A stretch of DNA of 38,991 nucleotides from Poronia punctata (lineage: Eukaryota > Ascomycota > Sordariomycetes > Xylariales > Xylariaceae). Below the pieces are notes generated by a model, which worked only from the letters and a program-made list of their open reading frames with translations, was not told the origin of the DNA and made no database searches. Below are positions 22,573 through 33,300 of this stretch, in pieces. Where the stretch lies: assembly GCA_022579005.1 (NCBI GenBank), contig MU401756.1:1-38991 (forward strand), given 5' to 3'. The position numbers and the translations under genes are program-made. The number at the start of each line of letters is the position of its first letter. Positions within the stretch are counted from its first letter, which is position 1.

Positions 22573-24787
22573 TTAATCGTCGCGGAATAAAGAAGTAGTA
22601 TTTTCTGCCAATGGTGCAGTTGACGGCCCCGCGTCTCTCATATCGACATCTTGGCTGCCATCCTCAGCTGTAGAGTGGGCTAGCATAAGGGCAGATCGCC
22701 GGAAATCTGCCGAAAGAGGACGGGTTGGCGCTGGCTCAGCCAGTCGCTGGGGTGGTAAGGATGCTGGTCTCTCGTAGTAAGAGTCCTCGGGCGGCGAGAA
22801 GGACCATACCTGTACTATGTTAGAAAAGACAGGGGGGAGATCTGGCACGATACTGCTACATACCTCCATCATGACCCGGGAGCCCCGGTTGGCCACAGCA
22901 ACACATTTCTCGTCCTCGAAAACTACCCTCCAGACCGATTCGGCTGTTATAAGCTCGCGCACGAGTTGGCCCGTCCTAACGTCCCAGACCTTCACTCTGC
23001 CGTCACTGCCCCCGCTAACAACACGGGTGTCGTCAAATTGGAGACTTGTAACGCTATTATCATGGGCCGCAAGACGATGGATGGGGCACATCTTCTCCAG
23101 AGACCAGATCCTAACGGACCCGTCTGAACCCCCTGTGACAAGAGTGTTTCCTCGTAATTGCAGCTGGCCAACTAGAGACGTATGTCCCTGTAGAAAAGCA
23201 ATAGCCTCGCTATTCGATCCATCAGAAAGATGTGCTTAAGATGATAGAGGCCCGAGGAGGAGGGGAGGAGTGATGGAGACTTACCCTGTGTGTGCATCCC
23301 ACACTCGCACGCTAGTATCGAGACTGCCCGTCACAACTCTTTTGCCGTCAAATGCGATAGCATAGATCTGACTGAAATGGCCAGCAAGAGTGTGTAGACA
23401 TCGGCCTTCCGATATACTCCATATCTTAGCTGTGGCGTCATAGCTCCCCGACACCACAATGTCACCCTTAATCTCCAGACATCTCACACTAGCTTGGTGG
23501 CCGACCAATACATTTTTGCACACGCCTTGCTTGATATCCCACACTCTCAACGTCGTATCTCGAGAGCCGGAAATCGCCGTGTTCTCGTCTGACATCTTAA
23601 GACAGCGTACAGTCGATGTATGACCACGCAAGGTGTGAAGACACGTCCTATCAGATCTGTCAGCCAGCGTCCCCAACATCTAGCCGTTCCCCTAGTCCTT
23701 ACCCAGTAGTCATATCCCAAACTCGTACATCACGATCACAGCCACCGCTCACAAGAATATCCTCCCAAGGTACCATGGCCCATACACCCATAATGTGACC
23801 CTGAAGGGTGCGGAGCGCGTTGCCTTCGCGATCAAAAATATGGATCCGCGCATTATCGAGGGCGACCACAATATACTTGGGGGTCAGATGTAAACTAGTG
23901 ACGACCCTCCCATCCTGTGTGATCGTGCGGGTCGTATTGCGTCCCCCAGTCCTCCAGGCAGCTTCGACCAGATATCTTTGTTTAAAGTGCGATTTGTAAG
24001 ACCGTAACTTCGGTCTCCCGGGAAACCCGACCCCATCCATACTTCTAGAAGCGTTGTGCATCGTAGAAGGCCCAGACAAAGTGCCCGGAAAGCTTTGGCT
24101 CCCGTGTTCGGATTCGGGGAGCGGAGTGATACCGGGTCGAACCGGCGGGTACGTATGCGTGCCGTAAGCAACTTCGGAAAGACGTCGACCATAGTCGTGC
24201 TTGACACAGAGATTCTTCCAAGTCACGTCATCGCTGAGCAAGTCCCTCCACCGTCTTGACACTTGAGAGGCCCGAGCCAATACTTGGGGATCATCAATGA
24301 AGGATAGGATTCTCAGGCATAATTCAGCTGGTAGACTCGTGAAAGGATCCTTCTTAAGCAACGGGCTAACAAACTGATGCACGAAACTCAGCTGCTGCGT
24401 TGTGCACATGTTGAGCAGGTCTGCAAGTATTCGGTTCCGTTGTGGTCCTGAACAGTTCTTAAAATGCTGACGGACGTGGGAAAGGAAGAAATCTTCATCG
24501 TCAGCCGCGTCACTCCAGTCCGGCTGGGCTTCTGTCGGGCCAGGCGAAGCAGCCGGTGTAGGCGGCGGCGGCGGAGACCCGGTAAGCTGCTGTTGTTGAT
24601 CAAACTCTGGCACTGGCATGCTCAGGCTTGGTGTGGGTGGCCCTCGTGGCCTCGTTTGAACCATCTTATCCATCCTCTGATTCACAGGGCCTGACCCCGC
24701 GCCAGGCATCGCCATCGATATCTCCTCGCCACAGTTGAGGACGTTTCCCCTCCGTTCCGAAAAGCTCAGCGCCCGGTGATTAGTCAT
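22573..24787 (-). CDS. F-box/WD40 substrate receptor of an SCF ubiquitin ligase, Cdc4/Fbw7 type
   Basis: Four exons on the minus strand, 24787-23703, 23647-23285, 23209-22864 and 22809-22573, join in phase to give 676 residues; introns are 55, 75 and 54 bp. Domains: a Pro/Gln-rich N-terminus; a dimerisation-like helical segment at about 101-146; an F-box at 148-194 (L-P-A-E-L-C-L-R-I-L); then eight WD40 blades from about 292 to 605. Eight blades fit Cdc4/Fbw7 rather than the seven of beta-TrCP. The phosphodegron-binding arginines known in yeast Cdc4 have local counterparts: G-H-T-S-T-V-R (R376), G-S-R-D (R391), and G-H-Q-A-S-V-R (R417). The product is expected to bring phosphorylated proteins (cell-cycle, transcription or clock factors) to SCF. 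The start is the first ATG; two GTG codons precede it in frame. A second Met (MAMPG) lies at residue 25. Confidence 0.92.
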
Positions 24788-27085
24788 CACCACCCCCCGT
24801 ATAACGTGGTATTCGTTGCTCGCTGTCGTTCGCTCACTCCAGCTCGCCTAGGGAAATTCGGTCGGAATCGGTGCAGGAAGGTCGCCGAGAGCCAGTCGAA
24901 GGGTTCGTGTTGAAGAGTAAGCGGTGTATGTTCTAGTCGATGTCAGTTAATACACGCACATCTAGAATACCGCGAGGGATAAAATAATGGCGAGCGAACA
25001 CGACGTAATAGAAGGATGTATATTTTGTTCCCAACCACGTGTGAACATCGATAGTACAGTTAAGGAGAGAAACCAGATTCAAATGTTGAATGACACAGCC
25101 AAAGAATACTACGACGGAGAAGCTGGTATAGTGGAGTATGTTCCACACCAGAGTGTGGCCGTCTCAGACGATTACAAGACCGGCCATGTGCACATTCCAA
25201 ACGCTAATATGGGACGGAATGACGGGACTAGCTTCGAAGCTTACAGTTGGTAAATATGTGGCCCGGCGGAGAAAGCAGCGGGTGGTATTCCGGATACCTA
25301 TATCAGTCACCTGATGGTACAGTGAAGTGCCGTACCTAATCGACGAGCGGCGTTAGAACATGTGATGGGCCGGAGATATAATTTTCAAGACATTGCCGTC
25401 ATTCGCCCTGTCTTCTATACTCGTTGTATGTATTCCGACAAAGGACCGGTGAATCGAAAGGCCGATCGTCGTATCCAGCTAGCCTTGTCCCCGGTGGTTC
25501 TGCAATACAGAGGCGACTTCACGTCACTTTCCGAACCGACCAATATGAGCAAGCGGTATGGTGTAATCGGCTCGAGATATATCACCAATTGAGGACAGGT
25601 CGGATATCAGGAGGCGAGAAGCAAACGCGTGGTGCTACGTTTCAAGCCGGACAAGGCTGTTTGCAACGGCAGGTTTCGAAGGGACGATGAGGGACGATGG
25701 ATGCGGACGGCCATGGGTCAGGGCAACACGGGGTCAACCTGGTAAGTACGAGTCCGAATGACTAGACTAGGTTAGGGAGGAAGCGCCTTGGCCAATTTGG
25801 GGTTTTGTACGAGTAAAGAAAAGATGACACAGGAATTACAACACCGTATAGAGACTGTTGTATTACTGTGCTTCTCAGGCAGGCCCGCAGGGACCAGGCG
25901 ACTCGTCCCAACTATTATCTGTACTTGCGACCTCCATACAAATCTGGCCAGGCTATTAGGTACTGTGTACCATAATTGCTAACGCTAACGGTTCTCGGTC
26001 TGGGTTTGCTGCAGACAAGTCTACTAAACTCTAATTGTGCACCGCCACATCAGTTGAACAACCCACTTTACCCGCACCTGCGCAAGAGGCTCCCCTCAGC
26101 GGATATGCCGATTGGGGCCTCGAATAAGCACATGTCCCTCGACTCCTTTTACCTGCTTTTACGGCCAAGCGTCCTGCTAGCATTTGAAACAATGTACAGT
26201 ACCTTACACTGTGGGACTGTCTGTTAAAGCTTCCAGCCGAAATTGTTAGCATAGACGGACAGTACTTCTCATATGTTTTATCGATATTTTGCATCAAGAT
26301 GAAACAATGAGACAGTCTCAGTCGGTTCCAGGCTTTCTTAACATGGCAAGTAAACTGCTATTTACCAGTTTTGGTTTCCATCAAATAGAGAGCATCACCT
26401 CAAGGGAAGCTTACCGGCATCGTCAGACAGGTTTTTGATCGCACAACCATTTGCAGTTGAATACAATGTACCTATGTAGGTACGTGTGTCATCGTATGGT
26501 ATACCTAATGGTTGTCGTCTAGAGTTCTACAACCGATCATATAACTTGGGCTCCAAACATTCATTTTTGGCATGCATATCGCCGCCACTAGGTAGCAAGC
26601 CCGTCGATAGTGTCTCAAATCGCCGCCGGCCAAGTCATCATAACTTGGGCCGTAAGTGAAGCCTAAAAGAAGTAGTGACGCCGGACCATACGTGTTTATG
26701 AAGAATAGTTTGTATCGATGGGGCCTTTCCACGCGAGCAGTGACGCACTAGAGGGTCTAGATAGTGTTCTCTGTAAAATAATTCGCGTGGGGTGGTAATA
26801 AGCTTTCTCCGTTCGAGTATTAGCTGCGGAGAGAGAAACCCACAAGGGATTATTCAGAGCAAGCGGACAGTGCGCATCACCCCAAGCAAGAACAACCCAA
26901 TTTTTCAACTCACACATTCTGCTATCTAACTCACACGCTAAGCCCTCTTAGAATATGTACACCTTTTATACGCACAACATATGTACCTACATACATAGTT
27001 AAGAGTGCTAGGTTAAGTAACAGTTTTACTTTTTATATACGTGTATGCTTAGGTGCTTAGAAATAATGTAGTAAATAAGTAGGTC
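24788..27085. other. Promoter of the F-box gene and gene-free zone up to the right AT-rich block
   Basis: The first few hundred bases upstream of 24787 should carry the F-box gene promoter. Beyond it I see no supported gene. Open frames at 24987-25253 (88 codons, good aaataATGGCG start) and 25362-25592 (76 codons) have no recognised motif. Local repeats include gggacgat twice near 25680. Composition shifts toward AT after about 26930. Confidence 0.5.
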
Positions 27086-27161
27086 TTTTTTTTTTTTTTT
27101 TTTTTAGCAAAGCCGCTGCCTTTGCTTTTTACATGTAATAACAGAGGTACAAGGTACCTCT
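27086..27161. repeat. T20 tract and two small hairpins at the block boundary
   Basis: A run of 20 T (27086-27105) is followed at once by the inverted repeat agcaaag-ccgctgc-ctttgct (27106-27126) and then by agaggtac-aag-gtacctct (27143-27161), an 8-bp stem with a 3-nt loop. These sit exactly at the change from island composition to the AT-rich block. A poly-T tract could be the tail of a non-LTR element on the minus strand, but no coding trace was found. Confidence 0.7.
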
Positions 27162-28667
27162 ATTGGACCTATATAAGGAATACGTCTTACCTCTATATTA
27201 AATAGGATTTCTTCTTTTTTTAAATATTAGTTTATATTAACTACAATACTTAATATACTTAATGTTATACTTAACTATCTTTTTTTTATATTCTTTTTTT
27301 TTACTATAATAATTTTAATGTTTTTTAATAGTTACTTATAATAAATATTAAAATATTAATACTTATATAGTTAGTAATCTTTATATATAAAAATCACATT
27401 TATTTTAAGTATTATTTGCTTATATACTATATAGCTTTTATAATATTTGCTACTTTATTAAATTAAATAACTTTAATAAGTATTGCTTTATATATTATTA
27501 ATAACATAATATTTATTTAATTATATAAAATATTGTACTTTATTTATATAAAGTAATTACTTACTTATATAATTACATTATAATAATGCTACTTATTTAC
27601 TTACTTTTAAAGCACTTATATTATATTTAATAAAAGTTTAAAAAAATATTAAAGTATAGCTAGATTTTATTTAATTATAACAAGCAAAAGGCTATATTAT
27701 AAATAAAATTTAATAATTTTATATTATATTTTTATTTATATAGGTATAATATTTATGCAAAATTAAAGATTGCTATTTTAAAATACTTTAAAAAGTACAA
27801 CTTTAAAAGGTCTTTAAAAAAAGATATTATAATGTTTAATATATAAGTATGCTTTTTAAAGCATATTTAATAGGCTTTTAAACCTGTTTTAAACCAGATT
27901 TTTTATATAAAAAAATAATTTAAAAAAATACTTTAATATATACTATTAAAAAGGTGCTTTAAATTATTTTAGTTTTTAAGCTATATTTTTAAAAGATTTA
28001 AAAAAAAAATTGCAATGCTAAATAAAATAACAAAAGTTATAAATTAAAAAAACTATATAAATTTAAGCTAATTACTTAATATAATATTACTAATTTAAAT
28101 ATAAATTAAGTGCTAGTATTATTTAGTTAACTTTTAAAAAAAAAATTATATTTGCTAGTTAGCAATAATTAAATTATATTATAAAACAATAATATTAAAT
28201 ATTAACAATAATAAAATTAAATTAACTTTAGCTAAAAAAGCTAAACTACTAATAGTTTAAAGCTTTTAAATAATATTTAAAAATACTATAAAACTATAAT
28301 TAATTAAAAATAAAAATATTATTATTTTCTTTTAGTATAATAATTTATTACTATAACTTAGCACTATACTTTTTAGTTATAGCTTTTTTTAATCTTTTTA
28401 TAAACAAGCTAATAGCTAAAAACTAAGCTAAAAAACTTATTTTTATTAGTTAAAAGCAAAAAAAGATAGCATAAAAATACTAATAGCGCAAATTAAAACT
28501 TTAAAATTATTAAAAATAAGTTTAAAATATATATAAATTAAAAAACTTATAGCGTTAATAGTAAGTTATTTAACTAAACTTTAAAGCAAAGTTTTAGTTT
28601 AAAAACAATGCTAACTATAAAAAACTATATTTTTTTTGCTTAAACTTTTTAGAACACTATAAATAGA

Positions 28668-28706
28668 TCTAGCAGGATCTATATATTTAGCAGGATTTAT
28701 ATAACG
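28668..28706. repeat. Two imperfect copies of a tagcaggat(c/t)tatata unit
   Basis: ctagcaggatctatata is followed closely by ttagcaggatttatata. The copies differ by C/T changes in agreement with C-to-T mutation. They lie in a stretch (28650-28760) that keeps more C and G than its surroundings. Confidence 0.6.
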
Positions 28707-31700
28707 TATTATAATGTACATTATTTTATAGCAAAGAAAAGAGCTTTAAAGGCTTTATATAGCAAACCTATATAATAAATAAAAATAGAGCTTTTTTTTT
28801 AATTAATTTATTTTTATTTTATTAATTAAAGCGTACTACTTAGTAGCTAGCAATATTATTAATTGCCTACTATAACTATAACTATTTTATAAGCTTAAAG
28901 AACTTATAATATAAATATTTTTATTTAATAAATAAACTAATAAACTGTTTTAGGTTTAATATATGTTTTTATAAATAGTAATAATATTAAAATAATTTAA
29001 TAATATATTGCTATAGTTAAATTGTTAAAAGATATAAATAATTAATATATTTTTTAAGTAAAAGAAACTTTAAAAACAATATATTTTAAAAGCATAGCTA
29101 ATAAATACCCGGAACTTTAATAACTACTAAGCTTGTCTTGCTATAATAGCAAACAGACTTTAGCACTTTTGCTATACTTTATAAGCTAAAAAGTAAATAA
29201 ATAAACGTTTTTATTTAAAGTAAATAAGCTATATAACTAGGCTTTATAATTATATAAAAATACTAATAAAAATACTTTATTTAAAAAATATTATACTTTA
29301 ATAAAAAAAAGACTTTAAATATTTAACTTTAATTAAACTTTATTAAATAATAGTTTACTAGTTCTTTTAGCTTTTAACTTATTTTGTTAAATATTAGCTT
29401 TATATTTAATAAATGCTATAGTATTATTACTACTTATTAAACAATTTGCTAAACTAATATATAAAGTTTTAAAACAGCTTATTTTATAATAAACAAATTT
29501 GCTAGTTTTTTTAATACTTATATAATGTTAATTAAAAACAACAAATATAAACAAATTTATAAGCTTTAATAATATAGATTAACGTTTTTTTATAATAGTA
29601 AATAATTAAAAATCTTTAAACCTAAACAACTTTGCTTAAGCTATTTATTAAATAGTAAAAGTAGTTACTTTTTTTGTATAAAATAAAAACTAGTTTAATA
29701 ATAAAAAATTATTATATAGTTAAAAGATCTATTATATAAAATACTTTAATTTAAATATAAATGTTTTTTTTAAATAAGGCAACTACTTTACTATAGGATT
29801 TAATACTTATTAAAAAAATATTTTACTATTTAAAAACAGTATTAAAAAACATACTAAAAATAAAAATAAATATAAAATAATTTAATAAGATTTTTTATAG
29901 TTGCTTTGCAAAAATGCCTAATCTTAGTAGTTAAAGGAATATAACCTAACCTTATAAGCATAAATGCTTTTTAACTTTAATATAGCCCTTTGCAAAATTA
30001 AAAAATGTTTTTTAATACTAATAACAAATGTATTAGCAGCATTATAAGACTTTAAAAACGTATTTAAAGCTTAATAAATATTTAAAAAGTAGTTTATTTA
30101 AGCTTAGGCAAGCAAAATTGCTTAATATACTAAAGCTGCTAAATAAAGCAACAATATTTAGCAAATATTAGAACTTTATAATATAATATATTTTTTATTA
30201 TAATAATTGCTTATTAAACTAAATATAACTATTGTTTTTTATAGTTATTTTACTTACTTAAAAAAAAAAGCAATAGTATATAAAAAAGCTATTACTAGCT
30301 TTACTTAATTAATTAATTAATAATTATTAAAAAAAGGATTTTTATTTAATATATAAATCTTAGTTATAGTATATAACTATTAAAATAATACTAATTAAAT
30401 TAAAAAAGCTTTTTAAAGGCAACAAAATAAACAATTTAACAATAAATATAATTTAAAATATAATAATTGCTAGAATAATAACTATTGTTATAATAATTAT
30501 AATAAATGTTAAGCTAATAATAAACGTTAATATTTTTATAGTAGCAAAAATTAAAATAATATATACTAATAGGGAAAAAGACGTAAAGGCTATAATTATA
30601 ATAGTAAAAAACTTATATTATGTTGTTAGTATAAATAAGTTAAACAACTTATTTTTAAACTTAATAGTTTAAATATATTAAACTAATATATAAATAAAGT
30701 ATAAGTTATATTAAATAAAATAAATAAAAAAGCATAAGAGAATTAATTAGCAAAAAATAATTACTTTTTTTAGAAAATATGTTAAATAAAGACAATAGTA
30801 ACGGCTATTATGCTAAAAAGCTAATACTATAAATAATAAATAATATAACTATTACTTTTTAGCTTTTATTATAATACTTAAGCTTTTTATAATTTTGTTT
30901 AAAATTTAACAAACTTATTAAAAATACTAAGTAGTTTTTTTATTTTATAATAGATATATAATTTATATAATAGATAATATATATATAAGAAAACTTAAAA
31001 CTTTTATTTACTAAACTAGTGCTTTAGTTAAAAGGTATATTAGTTTTATAGTAAAAAACGCTAAAAATAAAAGCAAATATTTATTTAATAAAAGTTTAGC
31101 ATTTTTTATTTAAAACATTAATAAGCTAAAAAATACTGTATGTATTAATGTATAGCTTAAAATTACTAAGTTTTAATAAGCTTTTTTAAACTATATATAT
31201 ATATAGTTAATAGTTAGGCTAGTTTATAACTAATAAATATATATAATTTATACTAATTTAAAAGCATTAAATATTATAGTTAGTAAAGCATAGCTATTAA
31301 AAGCTAAAATATAATATAAACAAACTATAGCTAAATAACTAATGCTATTTAAAAGTATAAAAAAAATTATTAAACTTAATATAATAGTTACTTTTTTACT
31401 TTTAGTTTAAATAAATATAAACGTTAAAGTTAAAATAACTATTATAGCATAGCTATATAATAATTTAAAACTAAGACTTTTTTTAAGTATACTATAGTTT
31501 AATAAATATAATATTATTTTATATATACTAAAAAGATGTTTATATTTATTATTAGCATTAAACGTTAAAGTCTTAATAATAATTTACTATAAATATTAGC
31601 TAATATAAAAATAAGTAATAGCTTAGACAAATATTATTATACTATTATATATAACAATGCTAATTTTTATTAAATATACTAATTTTTTAAATAATAGTTA

Positions 31701-32419
31701 TGCAAAACTAAAACAATTTCTATTTTACGTATTAACTATAAGCACAATAAACGCTTTAATAGATTAAAATTTTTTAAAGCTTATTTTATATACTAACCTA
31801 ATAAATAAGCTTTAATACTTTACTTAAAACTATTGCTTAAGTATAATTAAAGATTATATTATAAACGGTTTATAATAAATAAATTAAATAGTTGCTAATA
31901 TTGTTTAATTTACTAATAAAGCTAAAGGAAACCTTAATTATTACTTAGATAACTAAATAATAAGTTTTTTAACTTAATTAAAAAGTTAAATAAAAAACTT
32001 ATAAACAATACTTAATATAAATAACCTAAACTTACTTTTAAATTTTTTAAAAAAAGTTAATTAAATAAAGTTTAAATTAACTTATTTAAAACAAATTTTA
32101 TATATTTTTTTAAAAGGCGTTTATATATTAAATAAAAACTTAAAATAAGCAAAGGAATTAGTTTAAATCTTATACAAATATAATATTTAAAAGAACTTTA
32201 ATATAATTAAAATGCTTAAAAATAAAAAACTTTAAGTTAATTTAGTTAATCGCTAGCAAAGCTAGCAACAATAAACAAAACTATATAAATTAAGTATTAA
32301 AAACTAATAAATTTTTAATAAAATATTTAATAACTTGTATAAACAAAGTAAACTAAATTAAATATACAAACTAAGTTTATTTAAATATTTAGTATTTATA
32401 ATATAAAAAATAATTAAAA

Positions 32420-33070
32420 GCAAATAAAAAAGTAAAGTTATTATAAACTTATATGCTTTTAATAATATTATTATTTTAAATATATATTTAATACTATATT
32501 AAAAAGATATTATAGCTAACTTAAAAAGTAAAAAATTTATATTAGTTTTTAATATAATGTTATTTTTTTATTAACTTTTAGTTTATTTAAAATATTGTAA
32601 CTATATAGTAGTAATGTTTTTTAAAGGCCTAAAGGTTTTTAGCGTTGCTTTAATAAGCTTTAAAAACAGCTTAGCTTATAAATAGCAATTTATAAACTAA
32701 TAACTTAGACTTTATAAAAATTATTGTAAAGCATATATAAATAATATTGTAGTATTTAGTAATTTATATAAAAAATATAAAAAATACTTATATTAAATTT
32801 TTAAACTATTTAAAACTATCAAATTAGCAATATTACTAACTAAGTTTTTTTGCAAATATTTAATAGTTAAATTGCTAGGCTTTAAAGTTAATAGATTAAG
32901 TATTAGCATTATATAATTTTAAATAAAAGCTATATAAAAAATTAAAATGCCTATAAATTTAAAGGATTTTAAAATATATATAAAAATAATAACGTAGCTT
33001 TGTAAATATATTTTATAGTATTAATAAAAAATCGCTTTATTATAAAAATAAAAGATAAATATAATAGTAA
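32420..33070 (+). pseudogene. Degenerate LTR-retrotransposon reverse transcriptase (relic A)
   Basis: In one plus-strand frame (codons at 32455, 32521, 32626 and 32734 in phase) the sequence reads like a fungal Gypsy-type RT with interspersed stops: L-Y-A-L-N-N-I-I (from RALNNIT-like), S-K-K-F-I-L-V-F-N (from K-F-x-S-V-F-D), K-G-L-K-V-F-S-V-A-L-I-S-F-K-N-S (the GFKNSP region), then Y-C-K-A-Y-I-N-N-I-V-V-F-S at about 32722-32760, where Y-I-D-D is expected. Downstream, L-L-G-F-K-V-N (near 32873) fits the LLGxxVD motif. RNase H and integrase are not evident after 33070, so the copy looks truncated or altered beyond recognition. The motif style differs from relic B, implying another family. Confidence 0.75.
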
Positions 33071-33124
33071 TAAGGAAAAAAATAGATAAGATTTTAAAAA
33101 CAAATGTGTTAACAAAAAAAAAAT

Positions 33125-33300
33125 ATTAAAATAATCTTTTAAGAGTTACGGATTAGTTAATAGCAATATAGCTAATTAGGTGGCTTATAGCTATTACCTC
33201 CTTTAAATAGTAAATATAAGGGCTTGCACTTGTAAACAGCTGCAGCCTTATTAGTTAGTGCACATATAGGTCTGCACCTTTAACAAGAACTTAAAAGCTT
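33125..33300. other. Less-mutated stretch after relic A, possible LTR remnant
   Basis: This segment keeps more G and C than its flanks (for example ggtggc, acctcc, gctgcagc, ggtctgcacc) and contains inverted words such as taatagc and gctatta. By position it could be an LTR or an unrelated short insertion behind relic A. No mate copy was found in the window. Confidence 0.3.
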
